A stretch of DNA of 64,000 nt. It comes from Sepioteuthis lessoniana. Taxonomy: Eukaryota > Mollusca > Cephalopoda > Myopsida > Loliginidae. Shown here piece by piece: positions 12,396 to 24,065 of the stretch. The notes beneath the pieces were generated by a model that was given only the letters and a program-made list of their open reading frames with translations, made no database searches and had not been told where the DNA came from. The stretch covers positions 56,113,081-56,177,080 of the forward strand of contig OY757921.1 in assembly GCA_963585895.1 (NCBI GenBank), in the 5' to 3' direction. Made by a program: the position numbers and the translations under genes. Within the stretch, counting starts at the first letter, position 1; each line of letters starts with the position of its first letter.

Positions 12396-13685
12396 CGCCT
12401 AGTGAAGAGCGTAGACACTGTCAATGGTTAATGAGACTTAGTTTTATTCTAAGGAAAGAGATCATGTGCATTTGTTTGTGTCAGTCTCAAAGAAAGAAAT
12501 AGAAAACAATAACATTCCCCGGTGTCTCTACATCCGTTCATGCGTGCGTGTGTGCTTCCGTGTGTGTACGGGTGTGTATGTGTGTGTGTAGCAGACACAT
12601 AAACTGGTCTCATTAAATTCCATCGTTGTGTTAACATGAGACATTATACAGCTTGACATAAAAGATTTAAAAAGGATCAAGGTAGACTATATAATTTAAC
12701 CTCCTCCTCCTCTCACTGTCTTTTGATCTTTCATTTTATTTCTTATTTCAGTGTGCCAAGTAAGTGCACATTTTAACGGAATTTTTCAATTTTTGATACA
12801 AGCACTAAATTTCGCACAGGGATACGTCAAGTGTTAGTTGATATAAAAATAACTTCAGCCACTTGAAAATCAACCTGTAATAGTAATTACATGAGTAAGT
12901 GGCATGTTTTACCAGGATGCACTTGTAACATAGTTGTTGTGAAACTCAGCATGGAATTCAGTGTCAACTTTTATAAAGCGTCTGATATATATATCACCCT
13001 CAATGTCAGATTACTGCATTTGACTTGATAGGATGTGCAAGTGCGAGAAAACGGAGAAAAGCACGGTGGAGCTTTTCCGGATAGTTTGTGGATTGTAAAA
13101 TGTATGGCACATGAGTAACGCTGAATTAACGATCTGGCTGGATGTCGGGTAATTCAGTGTATGAACCGAGTCGCATAGTAGATAAGAAAGTGCTTGCAAT
13201 TAATGTCGCAAAAGAATAAAACGTCGATTGCTTATAATGATATTTTTCAAGTATGGCTGGCATTTAAAAAAGCATCTTAGTCCACGGGAGAAGAAATTGA
13301 AATAAATGCTGTCTTTGTAAAGTGCTGTTAAAAAAGAATATTTTTATGTCCACCAATTCCATAAAGAACGATTGTCAAAAAATTTCTCCCAGTTCAAAGC
13401 AATGAATGCATGGCAATTCATGCTTGAACCAGTCCGATTGGATGAAGGTAACAATAAAAACTTGAAAACCGGATTTAAAAACTCACAACTGAAAAAAAAC
13501 TAAGATACAGAGAATTAAGTTTAAGATTTTAGACTAGTTTCTTTGTCGGAAATAGAAACTTGTTTCATCGCTAAGACAAACCACTGTCGATTGGGATTAG
13601 AATATGCTGACTGTATTCCACCCCCACCACCACACAGGGTTAATAACCCTCTACAAAAAATGGATGTCGTAAATATGACATTAAA
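12396..13685. other. No recognisable feature
   Basis: A (GT)n-like stretch near 12,545-12,590 is the only structure seen. No known coding domain was found on either strand. Confidence 0.5.
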
Positions 13686-13694
13686 CAGCATCTG

Positions 13695-13925
13695 ATGGTA
13701 AGGCTCCAGTTCTAGAGATTGGGGAGTGTGGAGTAGCCCTTTATTGTATTTACTTCCAGGTCCAATTTGATTCGGAGCTGGAATATCTGTTAGAGTCCAA
13801 TATATGGATCATATAGATCTGAGGAATGTGGAGTACCCTTTCATTGCTATTACTCTTTGGTCCATTCTGACACTGACTAATAGTATCTGTTAGGGTCCCA
13901 TTTATGGATTAAATTGATCTGTTTA
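13695..13925 (+). repeat. Dispersed repeat D, two tandem units of about 105 bp
   Basis: Two successive units each contain a GTGTGGAGTA(G)CCCTTT core followed by a GGTCCA(A/T)TTTGA-like stretch. The same core, inverted, occurs at 20,340-20,510, 21,160-21,370 and 31,960-32,125. The family is unidentified. Confidence 0.55.
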
Positions 13926-14940
13926 AAAATTATTTGTACTCGATGGAATTATGTGCAAAAAATCTTTTCAGAAACAACTACCCAAAAAATCCTTAAACCT
14001 GTTAACTTTGTACAACAAAGAGTGAGCAAAGCTGACGCAAATGAAAACGAAACACGGCATAACCATTAAATCAAATCAAATCAAAATATTTTTGAACTCG
14101 TTATATGTAGAAATGAAACAAAATCTGTGGATGAGAATCCAGAAAAACTTAAATTCGGAGAATTGATTAAACTACATAAAAGTGACTAGTCAAGAGTGAA
14201 AAATTCATATTTATTTATAACAGTGGTCAGCTTTCTTACACTCCCACTAAATACCTTTTCAGTCGTTTGAGTCTAATCGTTATACCCATTGTGTGGGCTT
14301 TCATTTTTAAAGTTCTCATAAACAAACAGGCTCTAACTTTCTGTAACGATTTTCAATCTTGATGGATTATCAGTGAAATCAATAGCTTCATCATTTTCAA
14401 CATTTTTCTCTTCATCAGTTTGGTCTGTTTTCATGACTGAGTAGAGTCTGTTTGATTTGTAAGCAACAAAGTTTCTTGCAACAAAATATTTCAACACATC
14501 TAGATGTTTTTTTAAGTGGTAAAATGTCTATGAAGTGTATATAAAGCATAATCCAAATTGTAGTTGATCAAGAAATAAGGTATCAAATATGTGACGGCTT
14601 TATAGTACAGAGCAAAATTTGGTTCCCTGAAAAACCGCATTATCATAAGATTGAAAAAATTCTATTTTTAACACTGGCTATAAACATTGAAACGAGAGAT
14701 TCTGTTCTTTGTAATGAACGTGTAACAATAAAATTTTCTTCAAATTTAGAAAATGATACTTGTAGTATTAGCGTGAAATATCTCTTTAGTGTATGTTTGG
14801 TTAATTTGTTTAACAGCATATCAACTTCTTACAGATTATTTAATGCTGAAATTTGATTCGTTTCTAAATGTTTGATTGTAATCATAACTATATTTTCAAT
14901 GTTTCACAGCATTCTTTTTAAATTTCACTTTTTTATTTGT
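13926..14940. other. AT-rich DNA, no gene seen
   Basis: No long frame, recognised motif or clear tandem structure was noticed. Confidence 0.5.
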
Positions 14941-14957
14941 CCAAAATCATTTTTGTG

Positions 14958-15185
14958 CAGTTATATGATAGCAAGTATTCTTATCTAATACAAATAATTT
15001 GAACACAGTTGTATGGTTTCAAGTATTCTAATCTGGTAGTTATGATTAAAACACAATTATTTGTTTTCAAGTAACTAATCCTATTGAATAATAATCATTT
15101 GTTTGCACAAATGGTTTTAAGTATTTCTAATACAAATAATTTGCAACCAATCATATGATTTCAAGTGAATAATAATAACAATAAT
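14958..15185. repeat. Degenerate tandem repeat of about 60 bp
   Basis: Four or so units share TTTCAAGTATTCTAAT and ACAAATAATTTG-type words. Similar words occur near 19,290 and 54,315. It directly precedes an R4-like LINE fragment. Confidence 0.5.
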
Positions 15186-15189
15186 ACAT

Positions 15190-17312
15190 GATTTCTGGTT
15201 CAAAAAATCCACCCCCATTCACGACAGACTAGCACTAGAAATGAACAGATGCCTTCAAGGAGCTCACGTACCCGAATGGATGACCAAGGGAAAGACCACA
15301 TTGATCCCAAAGAACCCAAACAAAGGAATCGCACCAAACAACTACTGATCCATAACCTGCCTACCGATGGTGTAAAAAATATTAACAGCACAAATAACGG
15401 AAGAGACTTATTACTCGCTTACAAGTCGCAGATTTTTCCCTGAGGAACAGAAAGGGTGCCACAAAGGATCTAGAGGCACAGCAGAGTTACTTTACTTAGA
15501 CCAGCGCATCCTAAACGAAAGCAAGACCAGACGGAAAATCTAGCCGTGGCCTGGATTGACTACAAAAAGGCATATGAAATGATCCCACAAAGCTTGCGGG
15601 ATCAAAATGATCCCGCAAAGCTTGCCTCAAAATGTACAAAATATCAGATGAAGTCATAAAATTTATCGAGAAAATCATGAAAACATGGAAAGTAGAATTG
15701 ACAGCAGGAAGAAGCTTAGCTGAAGCCGAATCCAAACAGGTTTATTTCAAGGAGACGCATTATTACCGTTACTATTCATAATTTCCATGATGCCACTTAA
15801 CCACATACTCAGAAAATGCACAACCGGATTAAAATACATGGATGATACCAAACTATTTGCCAAAAATAAAAAAAACGAACTGGAAACTCTAATACACGCA
15901 GTTAAAATATACAATCAGGACATAGGGATGTTGTCTGGCAGAGAAAAATGAGCCATACTAATAATGAAACGCGGCAAACGACACCTGACGGACAGGATGA
16001 ACTACCAAATCAAGACAAGATTAGAACGCTCGGTAAAAGGGAAACCTACAAATACTTGGGCATCTTGGAGGGTGACACCATTAAACAAGTGGAGATGAAA
16101 GAAAAAATTAAGAAAGAATATCCCAGGAGAACTAGAAAGCTACTCGAGACAAAACTATGTAGCAGAAACCTTATTAAAGGAATAAATACCTGGCCTGTAA
16201 CCCTCATTAGATATTCTGGACCCTTTTTGAAGTGGACCAGAGAACTTAAGCAAATGGACCAAAGAACAAGAAGATCAATGACCATGCGTAAGGCATTACA
16301 TCTGAGAGACAAAGCTGACAGATTATATGCATCTAGAAAGAAGGGAGGAAGAGGAATTGCCACCGTTGAAGACAGTGTTGACGCATCGATACAACGATTC
16401 GAGGACAACACAGAAAAGCACGAAGGAAGACTGATTACAGCTATCAAAAACGATACTGACAACACGATGACCGTCCGAATGACAATAACTAGGAAACAAA
16501 AATGGGAAGAAAAAACGACTTTATGGACGCTTTAAACGACTAATAAACAACATAGAAAGGAAAACCTTAAGAGAGAAACAGAATCTTTCTTAATAGCAGC
16601 ACAAAACAACGCCATAAAAACCAATCAAATCAAAGCGAGAATAGAGAAGACGCAACAAAATAGCAAATGTAGGTTATGTGGTGATAGAGACGAAACGATC
16701 AATCTCATAATAAGCGAATGCAGCTAATTAGCACAGAAGGAGTATAAGACTAGACACGACTGGGTGGTCAAGTTGATCCACTGGGAGATGTGCAAGAAAT
16801 TTAAATTTGACCATACGATCAAATGATAAATGCACAACCCAGCATCTGTCCTAGAGAATGACGCACAAACTACAATGGGACTTTGTCGTACAAACGGATC
16901 ACCAAATCTCGGCCAGAAAACCAAACCTTATAGTAAACAAAACAAAAAAGAGAGAACTAGCAAAATTGTGGACTTGGCTGTCCCGGTTGACCACAGAATA
17001 AAACTGAAAGAAAGTGAAAAGAAGGATATGTACCTCGACCTTGCCAGGGAATTGAAAAACAATGGAACATGAAGGTGACAATTATACCAATCGTGATTGG
17101 TGCTTTTGGTACAGTCACCAAAGGATTATTAAAAGGAATGGAGGACTTGGAGGTAGGAGGACGAGTGGAGACCATCCAAACTACAGCATTATTGAGAACG
17201 GCCACAATACTGAGAAGAGTCCAAAAGACTTGAGGAGACTTGCTATCACTCAAACTCCAGTGAAAGTCCATCAGCTAAAGCTGATGTGAAAAACTCTCAA
17301 TGAGTAAATTAT
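15190..17312 (+). pseudogene. R4-like LINE (RLE-type), 5'-truncated copy P1
   Basis: The plus strand reads through a non-LTR reverse transcriptase and a downstream restriction-like endonuclease, with several frameshifts. It enters at FWFKK, continues with AHVPEWMTKG and a YMDD segment near 15,840, then a longer open stretch (15,948-16,535) with TYKYLGILEGDTIKQ. A C-x2-C knuckle (CRLCGDRDETIN) lies near 16,670 and the endonuclease core KIVDLAVPVDHR near 16,965-17,000. An RLE downstream of the RT marks the R2/R4/Hero-type lineages, which lack an APE domain. Inside the RT, a piece of about 24 bp around AAAGCTTGC is duplicated in tandem at about 15,578-15,626. The copy ends in a short (AAT)n tail. 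It is dead. Confidence 0.75.
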
Positions 17313-17314
17313 AA

Positions 17315-17672
17315 TAATAAAACTTACTATAACTTGGTGTTACACTAAGAGGGTTCTGATAATGTGATTTTTCCTTCTGAGAATAAAACAAAAAAAACCT
17401 TCCATATTTACAACTTGAATTTTCTCAAATTTTAATTAGGTTAACAATCTTCTTTTTTCTTAGACCAAAATTTGTGGGTTTGATCTTTCGACAGAGATTC
17501 AACACATAGCTAGCGGATAAGGAGGCTCATAGCTTTCCCAAGAGTTTGTCTAAAAGTGTACGTAATAACACAACTTGAGTTTGAACTCATTTGCCTTGAA
17601 GTCGCAGTTCAACACTTTAGCCATTATTTCACAGAGACTCTCCTCTTCTGAAATTAGTAAACCAGTTGTAAT
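17315..17672. other. Short AT-rich spacer
   Basis: A tRNA/SINE-like phrase (GTGTACGTAATAACACAACT, then GTTTGAACTC) at about 17,520-17,625 may be a weakly preserved minus-strand SINE head. Nothing else seen. Confidence 0.35.
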
Positions 17673-17674
17673 GT

Positions 17675-17805
17675 CTTATATACAGAAAATGATATCAACA
17701 TATGCATAGGAAAGGCATGGACTGCTATTGATAGTTTATTGACCATAAAAAAATCTGATCCCTCATATAGAATGAAATGGTAATTCTTCTTAGCTGTAGC
17801 CATAT
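17675..17805 (+). mobile_element. RTE LINE fragment
   Basis: The plus strand encodes GKAWTAIDSLLTIKKSD followed by FFLAVAIS in a shifted frame. These correspond to the KAWTAIDRLSVIWKSD and FFQAAVVSILL segments of the RTE copies at 36.9 and 42.0 kb. It abuts the 40-bp minisatellite. Confidence 0.6.
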
Positions 17806-18125
17806 CAGTGAAAACGTACAGTTAGGATATCGGGATGGAATTTGGCAGTGAAAACGTACAGTTAGGATATCGGGATGGAATTTGGCAGTGAAAACGTATA
17901 GTTAGGATATCGGGATGGAATTTGGCAGTGAAAACGTACAGTTAGGATATCGGGATGGAATTTGGCAGTGAAAACGTACAGTTAGGATATCGGGATGGAA
18001 TTTGGCAGTGAAAACGTACAGTTAGGATATCGGGATGGAATTTGGCAGTGAAAACGCACAGTTAGGATATCGGGATGGAATTTGGCGGTAAAAACGGACA
18101 GTTAGGATATCGGGAAGGAATTTGG
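17806..18125 (+). repeat. 40-bp minisatellite, 8 copies, derived from R4-like reverse transcriptase
   Basis: Eight units of exactly 40 bp start at 17,806 and every 40 bases up to 18,086; the first seven are nearly identical. Each unit encodes VKTYS-stop-DIGMEF in one frame. This corresponds to VRIYSQDIGMEFGIE, a segment of the R4-like reverse transcriptase shortly after YMDD, as in P1 at about 15,900-15,935. The last unit runs straight into the continuing LINE sequence, so the array was born inside the element. Confidence 0.9.
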
Positions 18126-19262
18126 CATTTAAAAAAGTCCCATGCTAAAAAGGAGAATTGGAAACAGACAAATGAGAGAAGAAATAGAAATACCAAATCG
18201 AAAAAAAATTAGAACGCTCGAAGAAAAGGAAACTTACAAGTATTTGGAAATATTGGAAGTAGACAGCATCAAACAAGTGGAGATGAAAGAAAAACAATTA
18301 AAAAGTGTCTCATGAGAACAAGAAAACTACTCAAAATCAAACAATTTGGTAGAAATCTCATCAAAAGGATAAACATCGGACCGCCCACCATGTAAGATAC
18401 ATGGGGCCATTCTTGAAGTGAACCAAAGAACAAGAAAACTAATGCATAAAGCCTTACATCCTAGAAATGACATTAACAAATCATATGTGTCAAGAAAAGA
18501 AGGAGGGAGAGGACACACCAGCATTCAAGAAAACATGAATGCATCGATACGAAGACTCAAACACTACATAAAAAAGAGCAAAGACTAATCACAGTGACAA
18601 TACAATCACAGGAACAATACAAACAGTACAGTTATCAACTGAACAACTATAACTAGAAAACAAAAATGGAAGAAAAACGACTGCATGGATATTTCAAACG
18701 ACAAACAAGCAAAATTTCACACGTTGGACAGGATTAAGAGAGAAACTGAATCTCTTCTAATAATAGCACGAAACAATACCATAAGGATCAACAACATTAA
18801 AGTAAAAATAGATAAGATGCCAAAAATTAGCAAATGTGGATTATGTGGTGATAGAGATGAAACTATTAATCACATAATAAGCTAATGCTGCAATTTAACG
18901 CAAAATAGTATAAGACTAGATACGACTTAGAGGGAAGGTGATCCACCGGGAATTGTACAAACAGATCAACTAACCTCGGCCAGACGACCAGACCTAGTTA
19001 TATTTAAGAAAAAAAGAGAAGCTGCCAAATTGCGAACTTTGTCGCCCTGGTGGACCACAGAGTAAAAATAAAAGAAATTGAAAAGAGAGGTGACTACTGA
19101 GACCTTACTAGAGAAATAAGATGACTAGTGGATACCATCCAAACTACTGCATTTTTAAGATCAGCTAGAATACTGAGAAAAGTTCTGGAGACTTGAGGGG
19201 ACTTGCTGTCACTCCAGTAGAAAAAACAGCAGTTAACGCTGTTGTGAAAAACTCTTAAAGCA
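18086..19262 (+). pseudogene. R4-like LINE copy P2, 3' half
   Basis: Directly after the minisatellite the plus strand continues as the R4-like protein: KIRTLEEKETYKYLEILE near 18,200, then KCGLCGDRDETINHIIS (18,830-18,885) and a decayed endonuclease region (ARRPDLVIF near 18,975). The end carries the family's shared final words (TGTTGTGAAAAACTC) and an (AAT)n-like tail. It is more diverged than P1 and carries many frame breaks. No RT sequence upstream of the minisatellite remains. Confidence 0.65.
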
Positions 19263-19741
19263 GTAATAATAATTATTAATCATTTGTAAACAATTATAGC
19301 TTGAAGTAACTTTTGATACAAATAATCTGGCACAATTGCCGTGATGGTTAATTATTTTATTACCTGGTTTGGTTAGGCCAAGAGTTTTTCAGTTAGTAGT
19401 TGAGTTCACTAAAATCTTTGAGCTGAAATGTAAGTCAAACTGGAAAGTTTAAGAGAGTAAATAACGTTTAACACAGGAAGGCCAAAATGTAAACAAAATG
19501 GGTTCATATTTTATCTGTGACCAGTTTGATTAGAGAAAAAAAACAGCGAATTTCGGAAACATGAGAGATGATGCAATAATTTAGCAAGATAACATCACCT
19601 CCACCGATATCTTGAATTTAGATATTTAAAAATTAGTGAATTTTGAAAAAGTAGTTTGTTAATCTGTCAGTTGTCAGAAGTTTGCATTCAGAGAGTTCGG
19701 TTTTGGCGTGTCTCTTTGTGTCTATTCATAGACCCTTACAG

Positions 19742-19791
<50 letters not shown>

Positions 19792-20330
19792 TACTGTATG
19801 CAGTCTGAACATCGAACAATAAATGATTGTTGACAGAGAGTTCTTGTTTTTTAGTTGCTAACACCCAGACAACTTTGTTGTAAGATCGTAAGGAGTTCCG
19901 GATGGATTGTGTCATTCCTTGTCTGTGGATCTTTCAAACACAGTACAGGCACAGACAGGACTGATAAACAAAGTATCCGAAAATGTATTTGGCACCGTTA
20001 CTTGGATTCAACCCTGAAAATCCACGGCGCAGCCATAAACAAGATTCGACCCTGAAAACCCACGGCCAAGCGATGGTACTACATTTGGTACCGTACAAAC
20101 ATATTAAGCACATTGTGGTCAGTTGGCGAACTGTAGTATTACATTTTGGTGCTGTGACCAGCATAGTACCTCATTTGGTACCGTGCCCAAGATAAGGGCC
20201 CAGACGGTACTAAAGCATAGTATCACAAATTTACAGTCATTTGGTATCAAGTACTTTTTATCTAATTCAAAAAATTTCAAACAGATCTATTTGATCTATG
20301 AATCGAAACCTAACAGATAGTATTATTCCG
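19263..20330. other. Non-coding DNA with a (CT)n tract
   Basis: (CT)n covers about 19,743-19,787. At 20,000-20,065 a segment of about 35 bp with GATTC(A/G)ACCCTGAAAA is repeated twice. No gene recognised. Confidence 0.5.
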
Positions 20331-20334
20331 TGTC

Positions 20335-20510
20335 ATAGTGACTCTGGGGGTAATAGCAATGAGAGAAAACTCTACACCCCTCAAAGTTCTAGAATTGAAG
20401 CTTAACCATTGAATGCAGGTAAATATTCAGGACAATCCTTTGGCAAATGGTCTTACCCTTCGCAGAAGATGGAATCTGTGTATTATAAATTCCACCAACA
20501 TGGCTGGATC
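20335..20510 (-). repeat. Dispersed repeat D, minus-oriented, diverged
   Basis: GTGACTCTGGGGGTAATAGC at the left and the TCTTACCC..GCAGA(A/G)GA..GTGTATT words further right match the clearer copy at 21,160-21,370. Confidence 0.5.
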
Positions 20511-20739
20511 TTGCAAAACCATGGATTGCCTTTGATCAAGAACAAAGACTGGAATGGATCCAAGTTCATTAAATTTGCATAGGATTTGGGCTATAAAAAA
20601 AGAAAATTAATCCTGTTCTTCATGCTTCTTGAATACCAAAATTTCAAAGGTAAAAAAAAAGTCTGCTTGCATCATTTGGAATGTGTATGATCAAACCACA
20701 TATATGACAGTTCCTGTTGGCAGATACCATATATGATAG

Positions 20740-21130
20740 GTTCAGTTGGTTGGTTAGTTGGTTGGTTGGTTGGTTGGTTTTCATGGCATGTCAACCTTTG
20801 TAGGTTATTTAATACCAAATCCATTTTTATGTGAATAATCAGTTCTATTCCAAACAACTCAGTTTAGCATGAGTACAATTTAATTGTGAAAAACATTTCC
20901 ATTTCAAACTATTCAGTTTATTCAAACAATTCAGTTTAGTGTAAGTACAGTTTCAACGTCAAAAACAGTTCAATTTCAAACAATTCAATTTATCATAAGC
21001 ACGCAGTTTAAATGTGAATACGGTTTCTGTTTAGCATAAGCACGCAGTACGGTTTAATTGTCAAAAACATTTTTATTTCAAGCCATTCTGTTTAATCAAA
21101 CAATTCAGTTTAGCATAAGTATGCCGTTAG
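20740..21130 (-). repeat. SINE-B tail and degenerate minisatellite of about 80 bp
   Basis: A (TTGG)n run precedes CATGGCATGTCAACC, the SINE-B tail in reverse. From 20,850 to 21,130 the words CAAACAATTCAGTTTAGC and ATAAGTACGCAG recur three or four times with variation. The same words, inverted, appear at 38,715-38,790 next to another SINE-B tail, so tail and minisatellite belong to one repeat. Confidence 0.55.
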
Positions 21131-21154
21131 TTCTATTTAACCCATAGATATGGC

Positions 21155-21375
21155 CCTATCAGGTGCTACCACTCCGGGCCAGAGTGGACCTGGGAGCGAT
21201 GGCAATGAAGGGGTACTCCGCATTCCCCAAAACTCCAGCATTACTGGAACCTCACTATCAGACTGTTTAGTGTCATATCTAGGACACTCGTTGGTGGGGT
21301 GTCTTACCCCTCTGCAGAGAAGCAATCGGTGTATTCTACAGCCCCAGCCGACGGGGCAAGATAGGTTCAGTGTGT
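21155..21375 (-). repeat. Dispersed repeat D, clearest copy
   Basis: It starts GGCCAGAGTGGACCTGGGAG and ends CCCCAGCCGACGGGGCAAG. The inverted order relative to 13.7 kb and the match to 31,960-32,125 define a family of about 210 bp. No terminal repeats or Pol III boxes are obvious. A degenerate repeat (CAGGTCCAGTATGTAATCA-like words) follows to about 21,500. Confidence 0.6.
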
Positions 21376-21499
21376 AGTCACTATATAGGATATTGCTCTG
21401 TGTACATTCACCATATAAAACAGATTCAGAGTGTATTCACGATTTATAACAGGTCTCGATATATAACAGGTCCAGTATGTAATCATCGTATATAATACG

Positions 21500-22180
21500 T
21501 CCATTGGACAGTCCCCTTTAATCGCAGGTCCAGTACTGATGTGGCAGTCAATGAGACATGACTGAACTTGTTTGCAAGATAGCAATAGACATAACCCTAT
21601 TTCATCATTGTTCTACTTCAACATGCAAAACAGCCTGCAAGCAGGGTGCATATGGAGTCAGACAACTGTATGTAGGCCACAGTACTCGTATCCTAGTAAC
21701 GAGGGAGGGGGTAGACAAAACATGCAGAGTGGGTGAGATGTTAGCTTTACAACTCTCCATATTCTGAGAATATGTTGCCAACGATTAATAAAATGTCGAT
21801 GTAAAACTGAATATCAGGAAAGATGCGAATCCTTTTGTTTCCGTTTACGTTCTATTACACTTTAAACCGTGCATATTAATTCTAAGGTTTAATAACAATA
21901 CAATTATGAATTTAGCTGCCTATTTGATATGAAAACTTAATCATCAAATAAAATATTAGACAACTGAAACATAAAATCGTTTATAATCAAAATTGATTAT
22001 AGTTAACAATGCTTCATTAAATAAAAAATAAAATGATCGTTACAAACACGAGAGAGTCCTTTTGAAATTTAATTTCTTTGGAAAATAACAAAACATTTTT
22101 GACATTAAGTGATATTCAGTTTCTTTCTCATAAAACAGTTGTTTTCAAGTCATCAAGTCTTTTTAAGAACAATAAGTTAG
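21500..22180. other. No recognisable feature
   Basis: AT-rich DNA without long frames or repeats that I could identify. Confidence 0.45.
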
Positions 22181-22184
22181 TAAA

Positions 22185-22430
22185 GTAAAGTTGGCGACTG
22201 TAGTCGAGGGCGACACGAAGGCTCCCTTCTCAATAGCAACTACACCGATGTGTAGGGGAGGGCGCAATTCCTTTCCCTGGATTGCTCCACTTTACCGTTG
22301 ATACGTACCTTATAATGCTGAATGTTAAGCAAGGAGGTATCAAGTACCATTTTTTAAAGTTTTATTGATTGAACCCATGTCTCCTGGACCATTGGCGAAC
22401 ACTCTATCCACTAGGCTAATAAATGTAGTA
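22185..22430 (-). repeat. SINE-C, with tRNA-like head
   Basis: Read on the minus strand, the copy starts with a tRNA-like head: TAGCCTAGTGGATAGAG (box A type), then GGGTTCAATC (box B type) at about 22,370-22,430. The core with GTGTAGGGGAGGGCGC follows at 22,245-22,265. The arrangement of tRNA head plus conserved core is that of an invertebrate SINE superfamily; I do not assign a named one. Confidence 0.65.
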
Positions 22431-22474
22431 TCATTAATTATTCTAGTTCATATACAAATGCTATTCACGTCACA

Positions 22475-22700
22475 CAGTCGGCCCTTTTCGACCCTCAAAA
22501 CCTCCTTCGAGGGGCTAGGTTTATGACCCTTTTTCGTCATGCTGAGGGGACCCGACGCATTTTTGGACCCGGTGGACGTGTCTGGGCAACGGCTCAGAGC
22601 CTGGACCTACCTTAAAAAGCCTTGTGCCATATTTGCCCGTTCGTCGGGATGCACGAAAAATAGCGTTATTTGCCGACTAAGTAGTTACCACCAGTAGCGG
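22475..22700 (+). repeat. GC-rich repeat E (possible LINE 3' end)
   Basis: The segment with GTGTCTGGGCAACGGCTC, AAGCCTTGTGCCATATTTG and GTTCGTCGGGATGCACGAAA is the reverse complement, with divergence, of the two units at 28.28 and 28.62 kb. The CCTTGTGCCA word also occurs near the end of the Tx1-like LINE at about 4,103. It may be a 3' end of a related LINE, but no coding part is attached. Confidence 0.5.
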
Positions 22701-23075
22701 TTTATTTTCTTCACACTTTGGTGAGTTTTGTATTTGTTTAATGTTATCAAGATTTCCATTTCATTTCCAACCTCCATTTTGGTTATTTCTTATTCAGTAA
22801 CTTTTTGTCGGTGATTCTTTTTCATTTTTTCAATATTTTCCTAAAAACAACGACTATAATTGCTATTTGTGAAATTATTCACAAACTGCTCTCAAGATTT
22901 TAGGTGGATTTACTGATATTAGCATACCGACAAAAATTTTGATAAATAATTTTATTTGACACTTAGGAAGACTACCACCTCCTCAGAGAAATTAATGAGA
23001 TTTTTAAAAACTAAATGACATTTTATAATGGAGACTTGTATACGCCTTTTTATTATTATTATTATTATTATTACT
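22701..23075. other. AT-rich spacer
   Basis: No feature except an ATT run at about 23,050-23,075, which is the 3' tail of the next LINE fragment. Confidence 0.5.
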
Positions 23076-23535
23076 ACTACTCATTAGAGTTTTTCCCATC
23101 GGCGTAAGCTGATGGTCTTTTACTGGAGATTGAGTGACAGCAAGTCTCCTCAAGTCTCCAGGACTCTTCTGGTCGTTTTCAATAATGCTGTAGTTTGGAT
23201 GGTCTCCACTCGGCCGCCAACTTCTAAATCTTCCAGACCCTTTAATAAACCTTTAGTTACCGTGCAAAAAGCACCAATCACAATTAGTATAATAGTCACC
23301 TTCACGTTCCATAGTTTTTTCAATTCTCTAGCAAGGTCATGGTACTTATCTCTCTTTTCACTTTCTTTCAGTTTTATTCTGTGGTCTGCCGGGACAGCAA
23401 AGTCGACAATTTTGCAGATTTTCTTTATTTTGTTGATTATTATAAAGTCTGGTCTTCGGGCCGAGATTACGTGATCCGTTTGTATATCGAAGTCCCATAA
23501 GAGTTTGTGCGTGTCATTTTCTAGGACAGGTGCTT
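23050..23535 (-). pseudogene. R4-like LINE, 5'-truncated 3' end (RLE domain)
   Basis: On the minus strand this encodes PVLENDTHKLLWDFDIQTDH, then ARRPDFIIINK and KICKIVDFAVPADHR, the PD...D catalytic core of the restriction-like endonuclease, and ends in GLLKGLEDLEVGGRVETIQ plus an (AAT)n tail. The endonuclease block is open over 23,150-23,551. It joins the C-terminal remnant of the neighbouring RLE-type LINE at about 23,535, consistent with a severely 5'-truncated insertion into that element. Confidence 0.75.
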
Positions 23536-24065
23536 TCCTTGCCTTTGGCACTGATGGTATGCGTCGAGGGGAAAAATCCCAATCCCGCTCTGCCTTTAGC
23601 TATCGACCCTAAGATATCTTTATGCCTAAGCCTCTCCTCCGCCACTTGCAACTCTCTCCTCGTACTCAACTTCCTGTCGGATCTTATCTGAATTCCTGCT
23701 GCCGCCACCTTTGGATCTTCAGACTCTGTATACTGTAGCAGTCTCTTGTCTTCGTGATTTTGAATTCTTCCACGAAACTGCGGCAGGGGAGACGCAAGGC
23801 GTTGCTGTTCCCGTAGAGAGCTGCACCACTTAAGCATCTCGGCAAGCCCAGCCAACTTCTCAACCGATTACTAATTGCTCTTTCTAACGATTCCACGGTG
23901 GTAATCGGAATGTCATAGACGAGCAATGGCCACAATATCCGGGACAAAACTGCATGCTGGAATAATCATACCTTAAATCGACCAGGCAATTCAGATTTGT
24001 CGATTTTCGTCAGCCATTCCTCAAGGTCTTTTATAGTCTTCTGTTTTGCGGCTGTATCCTTCAGA

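Noticed and set aside
12660-12900. Possible exon with TTTCAG before it and GTAAGTG after
   Set aside because: The enclosed piece would be only a few codons and such motifs are frequent by chance.
17806-18125. CRISPR array (regular 40-bp repeats)
   Set aside because: There are no variable spacers, units are contiguous, the sequence derives from a LINE, and the context is eukaryotic.
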